Of a stretch of DNA of 12,454 bases, positions 1 through 6,186 are shown one piece after another. This stretch comes from Candidatus Symbiobacter sp. Its GTDB lineage: Bacteria; Pseudomonadota; Alphaproteobacteria; Elsterales; Elsteraceae. A program made the position numbers and the translations under genes. The notes under the pieces are model-generated. The model saw only the letters and a list, made by a program, of their open reading frames with translations. It did no database searches and was not told the DNA's origin. How positions within the stretch are numbered: the stretch's first letter is position 1; every line of letters starts with the position of its first letter. The DNA is taken from the NCBI GenBank assembly GCA_030054015.1, contig JASGCR010000033.1:1-12454 (forward strand), given 5' to 3'.

Positions 1-234
1 CCCCTTTAACCCCCCGTCTGGGTTCCCAGCCGCACATAAATGTGCGGCGGGAATGAGGGATTTTTTCTACCTTGTCTAGCTATGTATACACTTCCCCTCG
101 CAAAGGCGTGTTTCTTGTTTTTAGGACTGGTTCGGCATTTCCTTTCGGAAGGCCTAATCACCCTGAGTGAGCCGACACAATTACAACCCATTAAGTCCAC
201 ATAATGCACGTACATCAGGAAAGGAAGTAATATC
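1..234. other. Non-coding leader upstream of the lipoprotein gene
   Basis: I see no convincing gene here on either strand. The stretch holds a strong hairpin near the left edge (listed separately). A second, smaller fold at 121-157 has TTAGG (121-125) pairing with CCTAA (153-157) around GGC/GCC and TTCC/GGAA arms, with no T-run after it. A clear Shine-Dalgarno sequence lies at about 220-228. The folded leader could be a 5' untranslated region of the lipoprotein gene, but no promoter stands out, so this is inference. Confidence 0.5.
23..66 (+). terminator. Hairpin with downstream T-run, possible terminator of an upstream gene
   Basis: CCGCACA (30-36) pairs with TGTGCGG (41-47) around a TAAA loop, and the stem is extended by TTCCC (23-27) with GGGAA (49-53). 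A run of six T follows at 61-66, but seven bases separate it from the stem, more than in a classic intrinsic terminator. It could instead be a member of the TTCCC...GGGAA repeat class seen elsewhere in this window. Confidence 0.4.
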
Positions 235-1179
235 ATGATAATAATTAACCGCCGCTCGGCAATGGCAAAAAAAATGCGCGTGGTTCCGGCATTTTTAACG
301 ATTTTCGTCGTTTTTTCACTTTCCGGTTGTGCTTTTATTCAAAAAATCTCTAGTCATTTAGAGGCAAATCAAATATACGCTGGGCCACCTGTTAAATGCT
401 CGATTACAGGTGATAAAGTGATTTTTGGAAATTTGGAGAAGACTGGTCCTCAACTAACGGCGTGCGAACGGACAAATTACAATTCATTCATATTGACGAA
501 GTTTTACATTGAAGCCACTCCCAGTACGGGCGAATCACCTAATTATTATGAAAACTTTAACCGCTTGGTCGGGCGGTTCGTTGACTATATGGGCCGCATC
601 AAAACGCCGCCCGAAATTAAACCCGAACCTTACGCCTCCGCATCCGAAAGCAATATATTGACGGGTACAAATTACGCGAAATGTGGCGGCTCCGAAGTCG
701 AATGCGCGGCGGCGGGATATGGACATGTTTATGGGCTGCATAGCGGAACCGAAATCCTATTTCTTGGCATAAAAACCGAACGGCCAATGAAAGTCGCCAA
801 GGACAGCCAGGGCGAATCCACGCCGCGAACTCAGGGTTTTTTCTATCCTGGGGCCGGCATGATTGGTTGGAAAGGCACCAAGATCACGACCGCCGAGGAT
901 TCTGATTATTGCGGGGAGCTTGGCGCAAATGCTACGCCGCCCCGAGGGTGCTTTAATTATCAATATGTTCGCGGCGGCGGGGATGTGTTTGTGCATTGCT
1001 ACGCCGATAGCTTTGGTTCAAAAGAGTTTCGCAATAGTTGCTGGCGCGGCTTTTATGTGGACAAAGAAGTCACTTGTTCAGGCGATTTGCACAACCCGTT
1101 CGATCCCCCTTATTGCCGCAAAGAAGAAGGATTTATTGTCGCCTATAATGAGCCGGTATCCGTTCCGCCAAAAAAATAG
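235..1179 (+). CDS. Cysteine-rich lipoprotein of unknown function
   Basis: The protein has 314 residues and I do not recognise its family. The N-terminus is a lipoprotein signal: a basic stretch (residues 6-15), a hydrophobic core (18-30) and the lipobox L-S-G-C with Cys32 as the lipidation site. Residue +2 is Ala, which by the E. coli rule favours the outer membrane over retention in the inner membrane. The mature part contains ten further cysteines (55, 77, 150, 157, 226, 239, 255, 269, 281, 294), an even number that suits disulfide bonding in the periplasm or at the surface. It is also rich in Gly, Tyr and Pro, with no visible enzyme motif. The ATG at 235 is preceded by GGAAAGGAAG at good spacing; an internal ATG at 262 would keep the signal but lacks such a site. 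It stands alone on the plus strand, facing the converging ATPase/RloB operon. Confidence 0.8.
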   Translation: MIIINRRSAMAKKMRVVPAFLTIFVVFSLSGCAFIQKISSHLEANQIYAGPPVKCSITGDKVIFGNLEKTGPQLTACERTNYNSFILTKFYIEATPSTGESPNYYENFNRLVGRFVDYMGRIKTPPEIKPEPYASASESNILTGTNYAKCGGSEVECAAAGYGHVYGLHSGTEILFLGIKTERPMKVAKDSQGESTPRTQGFFYPGAGMIGWKGTKITTAEDSDYCGELGANATPPRGCFNYQYVRGGGDVFVHCYADSFGSKEFRNSCWRGFYVDKEVTCSGDLHNPFDPPYCRKEEGFIVAYNEPVSVPPKK

Positions 1180-1186
1180 CAGGATG

Positions 1187-1219
1187 GCGGCGGGTGCGAT
1201 CCGCCGCGATTCGTTTTCT
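1187..1219 (+). terminator. Possible intrinsic terminator of the lipoprotein gene
   Basis: GCGGCGG (1187-1193) pairs with CCGCCGC (1201-1207) around a 7-base loop, starting 8 bases after the lipoprotein stop. TTTT follows at 1213-1216 after five other bases. The stem is GC-rich but the T-run is short and offset, so this is a plausible, not certain, terminator. Confidence 0.4.
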
Positions 1220-1321
1220 CACCGCTTTTGTCACAAACAATGCCCGTCATTCTCAGGCACTTCAATTTTAGATCAGGCTCTATGGATTTTAGCAAGGAGC
1301 CAATTTTGCATCAGACTCTTA

Positions 1322-1360
1322 GAAACAGAAAAACGCCGTTGAGAAATTCGCAACGGCGTT
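1322..1360 (-). terminator. Intrinsic terminator of the ATPase/RloB operon
   Basis: Read on the minus strand, AACGCCGTTG (1360-1351) pairs perfectly with CAACGGCGTT (1341-1332) around a 9-base loop. It runs straight into a T-rich tail (TTTTTCTGTTTC as DNA). It lies about 70 bases beyond the RloB stop codon. On the plus strand the stem is not followed by T residues, so it should act on the minus-strand operon only. Confidence 0.8.
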
Positions 1361-1431
1361 CTAAAAGTTTATCCTATGATGAACGATACCATCCCGACTC
1401 ATCCCGCAATTATCCCACCACTTGCCGTAAC

Positions 1432-2094
1432 TTATCTCTGTTGCCGGCATAATGAAATAAGTTTGCCGACCAATTCATCGACATTGGTGAAGATTTTTTG
1501 CTCGTATCGTAATAGGTTATAGTTGGATTCGCGTAGATTTACGGCGCGATCTTGGGCTGTCGAGAACCGCTCCAGAAGCAAATTGTAGCGTTCGTTTCTA
1601 TCATTTAGATTTTCTTGGTTATATTTATCACCAAGCAATGGTTTGAGGTCATTTGGGGATTTATATTTTCGAGGGTGAGTCGCTGATAAAAAAACCTGGT
1701 GCGTTTCATCATAAAAATGAAGCAAAAACCAAATCTCGATGCTGGGGAAAGAAATAATCGTACGGATATTTACGCCTTTGATGTCGCACAGTTCTAATTT
1801 CGCAATTATTTTACCGAAATCATGCTTTCTGTCACGATCCATGACAATATAAATTTCCTGGAAATTGCGGTTATTATTTAGGTAGACTTTAAGGGCTTTA
1901 TGCACAATCTGAGTCGCGCTGGTTTTGCCCTCGGAATGTTTAATCGTGACGGCGTTGTTCAGTTTATGCGCATCAATAATATGGTCAAAATAGTTATATT
2001 CTGTGTCCTCTCCCTCACACACAATCAGTATTTGCGGCAATATCTTTTTGATGCCCCGACGACGTTGCTGGCGTTCTGTTGATGTTGCGTTCAC
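1432..2094 (-). CDS. RloB-family protein, second gene of an AbiL/RloAB-type defence pair
   Basis: This 220-residue protein matches the RloB family (AbiLii-like), whose members resemble TOPRIM-type nucleases. Visible family motifs are C-E-G-x-x-T-E followed by YNYF (residues 26-36), the acidic D-R-D at 86-88 after a hydrophobic strand, and S-F-P-x-x-E-x-W-x-L-L-H-F at about 115-127. The acidic residues fit the expected metal-binding site of a TOPRIM-like fold. It follows the AAA ATPase gene and is probably translated from the same mRNA. I chose the GTG start at 2094 because GGAGGGG lies 5 bases before it; an in-frame ATG at 2112 would add six residues but has no Shine-Dalgarno sequence. In lactococcal AbiL and in the R-M-linked rlo genes, this partner works with the ATPase, presumably as effector. 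That role is known for the family only in outline and is inferred here. Confidence 0.85.
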   Translation of the reverse strand: MNATSTERQQRRRGIKKILPQILIVCEGEDTEYNYFDHIIDAHKLNNAVTIKHSEGKTSATQIVHKALKVYLNNNRNFQEIYIVMDRDRKHDFGKIIAKLELCDIKGVNIRTIISFPSIEIWFLLHFYDETHQVFLSATHPRKYKSPNDLKPLLGDKYNQENLNDRNERYNLLLERFSTAQDRAVNLRESNYNLLRYEQKIFTNVDELVGKLISLCRQQR

Positions 2095-2116
2095 GATCCC
2101 CTCCCTTGGCATCGAT

Positions 2117-3316
2117 TTATTTCATTAACAGCGAGCGTTTAATGGGCGTACCACCAACCCGCCCGGCTAAGTAAATATTCAGATAAGTATCATTGCCTTT
2201 GCCCGACGGTTTTTCATATTCGGACAAGGATTCAATGGTCGATTCCTGTTCGTAATTTTTCGACATGATCCATATTTGATCGGGACGAAAAAATACCGGA
2301 TGCAGTATCAATGCGTTATGAGTGGCGAGTATTATTTGGGCATTTTTGGTGTTAATCTTGGGATCATTGAATAATTCAACGATTCGCTCAAATATTAAGG
2401 GGTGAATCGAATTTTCCAATTCGTCAATTACCAATATTTTGCCAGATTTGAGTGCGGTGAGGATTCGCCCGCTCAAGGCATATAGTTTTTGCGTGCCGCC
2501 GGATTCTCGGCTTAAAGAAAACAAAACGGCATCATCTGTAATTGAATGATCAAAATAGGGTTCAGATTGGTATGAAGTATTTGGATAAATGCCTCGAATG
2601 CCTGTGTCTGCATTTTTTAGCATCCGTGCAATTTCATTACGATTTTCCTCATCCTTGATCATTTCATTGCTTAAATTTGGAATCACAATATCATCGAGTA
2701 TAAATTCAAATTTTCTTGTAATATGATCACGAATCGACAGTAATTTTTTACCATTAAATTTTGCCGAGACTGTTAAATAGAGCGATCTAATACCACTCAC
2801 CTCTTCCCATAACTCTTTTGGCCCCTCAAAAGAATCATTATATTCATAAACATACTTACCCTTTTCGCCATCCCACTCCCGACGAAACAACATTACCGCC
2901 GAACCGCCCTCAAACTTCTCCTCCTGCAAATATTCATCGTAAATCCGGGTTGCATCGTAACTAAAACCGTAATCATAACGGCAATTGTCAAATAAAAACG
3001 AAATAGAAAACTGGGTTTTCCCCGCCCGACTTGTGGCATCCAATAAAAACGGGTCATAATTGTCGCGTAACACATCATCATCACGCAAGGAATCGCGGAT
3101 AATCCGCACCATTGCCGCCATCGCCGCCAACAGATTCGATTTGCCGCTGCCATTGGCCCCATAAATCACCGCGCTGCGCAAGGCTTTGGCGGCAGAGGCG
3201 CAGCCCGTGTCAATCACATTGCCCGGCAATGACGGCTCGTCAACCACCGCATCCATGCGGAGGACGCATTCCTGGTGGAATGAACGATAATTGCTGACCT
3301 TAAATTCCAATAACAT
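2117..3316 (-). CDS. AAA/ABC-type ATPase, first gene of an AbiL/RloAB-type defence pair
   Basis: This 399-residue protein is an OLD/RecF-like ATPase of the AAA_15/AAA_21 group (RloA/AbiLi type). It starts with the typical strand L-L-E-F-K-V-S-N-Y-R-S-F (residues 2-13). It has Walker A G-A-N-G-S-G-K-S at 53-60, an S-x-E-S-G-G-T-Q-K signature around 269-277, Walker B I-L-V-I-D-E-L-E at about 294-301 followed by HP, and a switch-histidine motif L-A-T-H-N around 331-335. No TOPRIM domain is fused; that role would fall to the RloB protein encoded 22 bases downstream. I chose the ATG at 3316 because the family begins there; a GTG at 3340 would add eight residues unlike the family. In AbiL systems the ATPase is thought to sense or gate the effector. 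It could be an undefined SMC-like ATPase, but the RloB partner makes defence much more likely. Confidence 0.88.
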   Translation of the reverse strand: MLLEFKVSNYRSFHQECVLRMDAVVDEPSLPGNVIDTGCASAAKALRSAVIYGANGSGKSNLLAAMAAMVRIIRDSLRDDDVLRDNYDPFLLDATSRAGKTQFSISFLFDNCRYDYGFSYDATRIYDEYLQEEKFEGGSAVMLFRREWDGEKGKYVYEYNDSFEGPKELWEEVSGIRSLYLTVSAKFNGKKLLSIRDHITRKFEFILDDIVIPNLSNEMIKDEENRNEIARMLKNADTGIRGIYPNTSYQSEPYFDHSITDDAVLFSLSRESGGTQKLYALSGRILTALKSGKILVIDELENSIHPLIFERIVELFNDPKINTKNAQIILATHNALILHPVFFRPDQIWIMSKNYEQESTIESLSEYEKPSGKGNDTYLNIYLAGRVGGTPIKRSLLMK

Positions 3317-3343
3317 TTTCTGATCCCACTGCCGAACCACGTC

Positions 3344-3359
3344 AGATAATTTATTATCT
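3344..3359. promoter_or_regulatory. Operator-like inverted repeat in the ATPase/RloB leader
   Basis: AGATAAT and ATTATCT form a perfect 7-bp inverted repeat with a 2-base spacer. It lies between the predicted transcription start (about 3375) and the ATPase start codon, where a repressor could block transcription. No regulator gene sits next to it, so a binding protein is inference. Confidence 0.4.
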
Positions 3360-3381
3360 TGTTCACCTATAACCCGATTCT

Positions 3382-3410
3382 ATCATAACCCCACAAATGG
3401 CACGAATCAA
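3382..3410 (-). promoter_or_regulatory. Sigma70-type promoter of the ATPase/RloB operon
   Basis: On the minus strand TTGATT (3410-3405) and TATGAT (3387-3382) are separated by exactly 17 bases, close to TTGACA and TATAAT. Transcription would begin near 3375, giving a leader of about 60 bases before the ATPase ATG. The pair would thus be transcribed independently of cimA-cobO. Confidence 0.6.
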
Positions 3411-3451
3411 TGATCAGATGTTGGTGCCTTAGACGCCCCTCAATATTTAAC

Positions 3452-3484
3452 AGGAAGAGCGTCATTAAAAGGAAGAGCGTCATT
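3452..3484 (+). repeat. 15-bp direct repeat next to the hairpin element
   Basis: AGGAAGAGCGTCATT occurs at 3452-3466 and again at 3470-3484. The second copy forms the left arm of the hairpin element, and the first looks like a fragment of another copy of its end. Confidence 0.85.
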
Positions 3485-3605
3485 CCCCGCCGTTTGCGGA
3501 GCAAACGGTCGGGGAATCCCCCAGGAGTATTATTCCCCAAAACTCCTGGGGGATTACCCGACTCGCCTTATTCGTTCCACGAATAAGGCGGCGGGTAATG
3601 ACGCT
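3476..3605. repeat. Multi-hairpin palindromic repeat element
   Basis: Three long hairpins lie end to end inside an outer inverted repeat. Hairpin 1 pairs 3482-3497 with 3501-3517 (one bulged T, loop GGA). Hairpin 2 pairs 3515-3528 with 3542-3555 (14 bp, 13-base loop). Hairpin 3 pairs 3553-3560 and 3564-3575 with 3579-3590 and 3592-3599 (loop TCC). The outer arms AGCGTCATTCCCCGCC and GGCGGGTAATGACGCT are complementary at 15 of 16 positions. The ATTCCC/GGGAAT-type ends resemble small dispersed repeats known in many proteobacteria, such as neisserial dRS3. It contains no gene, so it is either a non-autonomous mobile element or a structured RNA. It also separates cobO from the defence pair and could stop cobO transcription. 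Confidence 0.85.
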
Positions 3606-3614
3606 ACCTTTTTT

Positions 3615-3723
3615 TCGCTCCCTTTTTTTACCGCTCTCTTTTTGCCGCTCTCTTTTTGCCGCTCTCTTTTTGCCGCTCTCTTTTTACCGCTCTCATTTTG
3701 CCGCTCTCCTTTTGCCGCTCTTT
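3615..3723. repeat. 14-bp tandem repeat downstream of cobO
   Basis: The unit CCGCTCTCTTTTTG occurs from 3631 to 3714 as six consecutive 14-base copies: three exact (3631, 3645, 3659) and three with one change (3673, 3687, 3701). A degenerate copy flanks it on the left and a partial copy on the right. Read in the direction of cobO transcription it gives a purine-rich GAGAGCGG + A-run repeat beginning about 15 bases after the cobO stop. The unit is not a multiple of three and lies outside genes, so the open frames across it on the plus strand are not real. Confidence 0.9.
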
Positions 3724-3738
3724 AACACTTGGCTTTGG

Positions 3739-4431
3739 TCAAAACTCGACCCCGCGTTGCGCCTTAACCCCGCTGCGGAACGGATGCTTGATCAATGTCA
3801 TTTCCGTGACCAAATCGGCGACTGAAAGAAGTTCGGGTTTGGCGTTGCGGCCGGTGATCACCACATGCTGGTTAGGCGGGCGGGCCTGCAAAACCGCCAA
3901 AACATCCGCCAGGGGCAATAAATCATCGCGCAACACGATGTTTAATTCATCCAAAATCACCATCTCGCAAAAAGGATCGGTCAAAAGCCGTTTGGCGGCT
4001 TCCCAGCCGCGTTCGGCGGCCTGGCGATCACGCCCACGGTCTTGGGTTTCCCAGGTAAAGCCTTCGCCAAGGATTTCCAAGGAAATACTGCCGAAATTGC
4101 CATCATCCGCGTCTAAATCCCCGCCATCCCAATCGGCGTTTAAGTCATCCAAGGCGGTGGCTAAATATTCGAATAATCGCCGCTCGCCATTTGACCAGGC
4201 CCCCTTGACGAATTGGACGATGCCGACCCGCATCCCCTGCCCCAAAGCCCGCACCGCCAAGCCAAAAGCCGCGGTTGATTTGCCCTTACCGGCCCCGGTA
4301 TGGACGATAATGAGGCCGCGTTCGATGGTTTTTTCCGCCAAGATGCGGTCGCGGGCGACTTTGCGCCGGGACATTTTGGCGGCGTGATCGGCGGCGGCGG
4401 CGGCGTGATCGGCATCGACATTTTCGGTCAT
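3739..4431 (-). CDS. cobO: Corrinoid (cob(I)yrinate a,c-diamide) adenosyltransferase
   Basis: This 230-residue protein belongs to the CobO/BtuR/CobA family. It transfers the 5'-deoxyadenosyl group of ATP to the Co(I) centre of corrinoids, giving adenosylated cobalamin precursors in the cytoplasm. The family P-loop T-G-A-G-K-G-K-S-T is at 45-53 (the family usually has GNGKGK). L-D-E-L-N is at about 160-164. The conserved tail V-V-I-T-G-R-N-A, D-L-V-T-E-M and K-H-P-F-R-x-G-V-K-A-Q runs to the end. Family length is about 200-215 residues; the extra is an Ala/His/Asp-rich N-terminal tail (4-19). I start it at the ATG at 4431, which overlaps the cimA stop as ATGA and suggests translational coupling; a longer reading frame to 4536 would overlap cimA heavily and add non-family residues. 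No other cobalamin gene lies nearby. Confidence 0.93.
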   Translation of the reverse strand: MTENVDADHAAAAADHAAKMSRRKVARDRILAEKTIERGLIIVHTGAGKGKSTAAFGLAVRALGQGMRVGIVQFVKGAWSNGERRLFEYLATALDDLNADWDGGDLDADDGNFGSISLEILGEGFTWETQDRGRDRQAAERGWEAAKRLLTDPFCEMVILDELNIVLRDDLLPLADVLAVLQARPPNQHVVITGRNAKPELLSVADLVTEMTLIKHPFRSGVKAQRGVEF

Positions 4432-6038
4432 GTCACATCTTTCGCAGGGCTTTTCATTAAAAAATATGTAATGGCATCGTATAACGCCAGAAAACTGGCA
4501 TCGATAATGTTGGAGGAAACCCCAACGGTTGTCCAATGATGGCCATTGCTGGCGTGGGATTCAATCATGACCCGCGTCACCGCGCCGGTGCCGGCATTGG
4601 GGGTCAGAATCCTGACCTTATAATCGACCAGGCTCATGCCAGCCAATTGCGGGAAATGCGGCAATAACGCCTTGCGCAATGCCGAATCGAGGGCATTGAC
4701 GGGGCCATTGCCCTCCGCCACTTCGAGATGTTTTTTGCCATCGATTTCGATCTGGGTGATGGCCTCGGAGATCATCACCACCCCGCCTTTGCCGTCGAAC
4801 CTGCGTTCATCAATGACACGGAATTTGGACACGGAAAAATGCTCCGTCACCAGCCGCAAATGCCGCCTAGCCAAAAGTTCAAAACTCGCATCCGCCCCAT
4901 CATAGGCATAGCCATCAAATTCGCGGCTTTTAATCAAATCGATTAAACTCGATAGATGCGGCGATTTTTCCAAATCCGCCAAACCAATTTGGCGGAAACG
5001 GTTGACAATATTCGCGCGTCCCGCCTGGTCAGAAACCAAAATCTGTCGCCGATTGCCCACCAGATCGGGGGAAACATGTTCATACGTGCGAAAGTCTTTT
5101 TCCAGGGCCGAGGCATGGAGGCCGCCTTTATGGGCAAAGGCCGACTCGCCAACATAGGCGGCATAACGATTGGGGGCGCGGTTTAATCTTTCATCCAACG
5201 CGCGGGAGATATTGGTTAAACCGGTTAAGGCTTCGCGCGTCACCCCGGTTTCATAATTTAGTTTTAACATCAAATTGGGTAAAAGTGACGAAAGATTGGC
5301 ATTGCCGCAACGCTCGCCCAGGCCATTTAGGGTACCCTGGACTTGCCGTACCCCGGCTTTGACCGCCGCGATGCTGTTGGCGACGGCATTTTCGGTGTCG
5401 TTATGGGCGTGGATGCCCAAATTTGTGCCAGGGATATGATGGGTGACGGCGGCGACAATTTCCGCAATTTCATGCGGCAAGGTACCGCCATTGGTGTCGC
5501 ACAACACCACCCAACGCGCGCCATTGTCAAAGGCGGTGCGGGCAGCGGCCAGGGCATAATCGGGATTGGCCTTAAACCCATCAAAAAAATGCTCGCAATC
5601 AAAATGGATTTCGCGCTTTTTGCCGTGCAGGTACGCCACCGATGTGCCTATCATGGCGAGATTTTCCTCGCGCGGGATGCCGAGCGCGACATCGACCTGG
5701 AAATCCCAAGTTTTGCCGACAATACAAAGCGACGGAGCCTGGCTGTCCAATGTCGCCGCGAGGCCAGGGTCATTATCGGCGGATCGCCCGGGCCGCCTGG
5801 TCATGCCAAAAGCGGTAAATTTCGCGTGGTGAAATTTTTCACCTGCCGCGTTGGGGGTGGCGAAAAACGCATCGTCGGTGGGATTGGCACCGGGCCAGCC
5901 GCCCTCGATATAATCCACCCCCAATTGGTCAAGCATAGCGGCAATCGCCTGTTTATCAGCGACCGAGAAATCTACGCCACGGGTTTGCGCTCCATCACGC
6001 AGGGTGGTATCAAATATGTAAATGCGTTCATTGACCAT
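4428..6038 (-). CDS. cimA: (R)-citramalate synthase
   Basis: This 536-residue protein belongs to the LeuA-like citramalate synthase family. The enzyme condenses pyruvate and acetyl-CoA to (R)-citramalate, the first step of the threonine-independent route to isoleucine. The N-terminal HMGL-like TIM barrel shows D-T-T-L-R-D-G-A-Q (10-18), C-D-T-N-G-G-T (180-186), the metal-binding H-A-H-N-D (210-214) and N-G-L-G-E-R-C-G-N-A-N (238-248). The family block H-K-G-G-L-H-A-S-A is at about 303-311. The C-terminal LeuA regulatory/dimerisation domain ends with W-x-T-V-G-V-S-x-N-I-I-D-A-S. The length fits the long CimA type (about 530 residues) rather than 2-isopropylmalate synthase, though distant LeuA paralogues cannot be fully excluded by eye. 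It is the first gene of a pair with cobO. No Shine-Dalgarno sequence precedes the ATG, and a promoter lies directly upstream. Confidence 0.92.
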   Translation of the reverse strand: MVNERIYIFDTTLRDGAQTRGVDFSVADKQAIAAMLDQLGVDYIEGGWPGANPTDDAFFATPNAAGEKFHHAKFTAFGMTRRPGRSADNDPGLAATLDSQAPSLCIVGKTWDFQVDVALGIPREENLAMIGTSVAYLHGKKREIHFDCEHFFDGFKANPDYALAAARTAFDNGARWVVLCDTNGGTLPHEIAEIVAAVTHHIPGTNLGIHAHNDTENAVANSIAAVKAGVRQVQGTLNGLGERCGNANLSSLLPNLMLKLNYETGVTREALTGLTNISRALDERLNRAPNRYAAYVGESAFAHKGGLHASALEKDFRTYEHVSPDLVGNRRQILVSDQAGRANIVNRFRQIGLADLEKSPHLSSLIDLIKSREFDGYAYDGADASFELLARRHLRLVTEHFSVSKFRVIDERRFDGKGGVVMISEAITQIEIDGKKHLEVAEGNGPVNALDSALRKALLPHFPQLAGMSLVDYKVRILTPNAGTGAVTRVMIESHASNGHHWTTVGVSSNIIDASFLALYDAITYFLMKSPAKDVT

Positions 6039-6046
6039 GATGTTAT

Positions 6047-6075
6047 GTCATAGCCCGAAAATTATCTTTTGGCAA
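6047..6075 (-). promoter_or_regulatory. Promoter of cimA, implying a leaderless or near-leaderless mRNA
   Basis: On the minus strand TTGCCA (6075-6070) and TATGAC (6052-6047) are 17 bases apart. Only 8 bases separate the -10 box from the cimA ATG at 6038, so transcription would start at or within about two bases of the start codon. The bases between -10 and ATG (ATAACATC) contain no ribosome binding site. An alternative, TTGCTG-18-TAATTT slightly upstream, would give a short leader. Confidence 0.45.
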
Positions 6076-6122
6076 TAAAGAGCAGCAAATTTTGGCAATC
6101 AATAACGAGCCGCAAAATGAGA

Positions 6123-6166
6123 GCGTCGTTACCCGCCCGCGCAAGTCATTACCGCACCACCGGTAA
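6123..6166. repeat. Degenerate repeat end and small palindrome between the AT-rich operon and cimA
   Basis: GCGTCGTTACCCGC (6123-6136) differs at one base from the 14-base end of the hairpin element near 3600. A small palindrome, TTACCG (6149-6154) with CGGTAA (6161-6166), follows. Neither orientation has a T-run, so I do not call a terminator. The AT-rich operon may therefore read into cimA. Confidence 0.5.
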
Positions 6167-6186
6167 AATCACACGCGAAATTGCGG

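Noticed and set aside
863..1342. A 159-codon plus-strand frame overlapping the lipoprotein gene.
   Set aside because: It overlaps the lipoprotein frame for most of its length, has no ribosome binding site or family resemblance, and its tail covers non-coding sequence with the minus-strand terminator.
3476..3605. Possibility that the hairpin block is a CRISPR array or tRNA cluster.
   Set aside because: Hairpins 1 to 3 differ in sequence, there are no spacers of constant length, and no tRNA consensus (such as a T-loop TTCGA in place) fits.
3598..4387. Plus-strand open frames across the 14-bp tandem repeat and the complement of cobO.
   Set aside because: They translate the repeat as a low-complexity leucine/phenylalanine string and then run antisense to a clear cobO gene.
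5343..6053. A 236-codon plus-strand frame antisense to cimA.
   Set aside because: It is the complement of a well-conserved enzyme region, rich in Gly and Arg as expected from GC-rich antisense frames.
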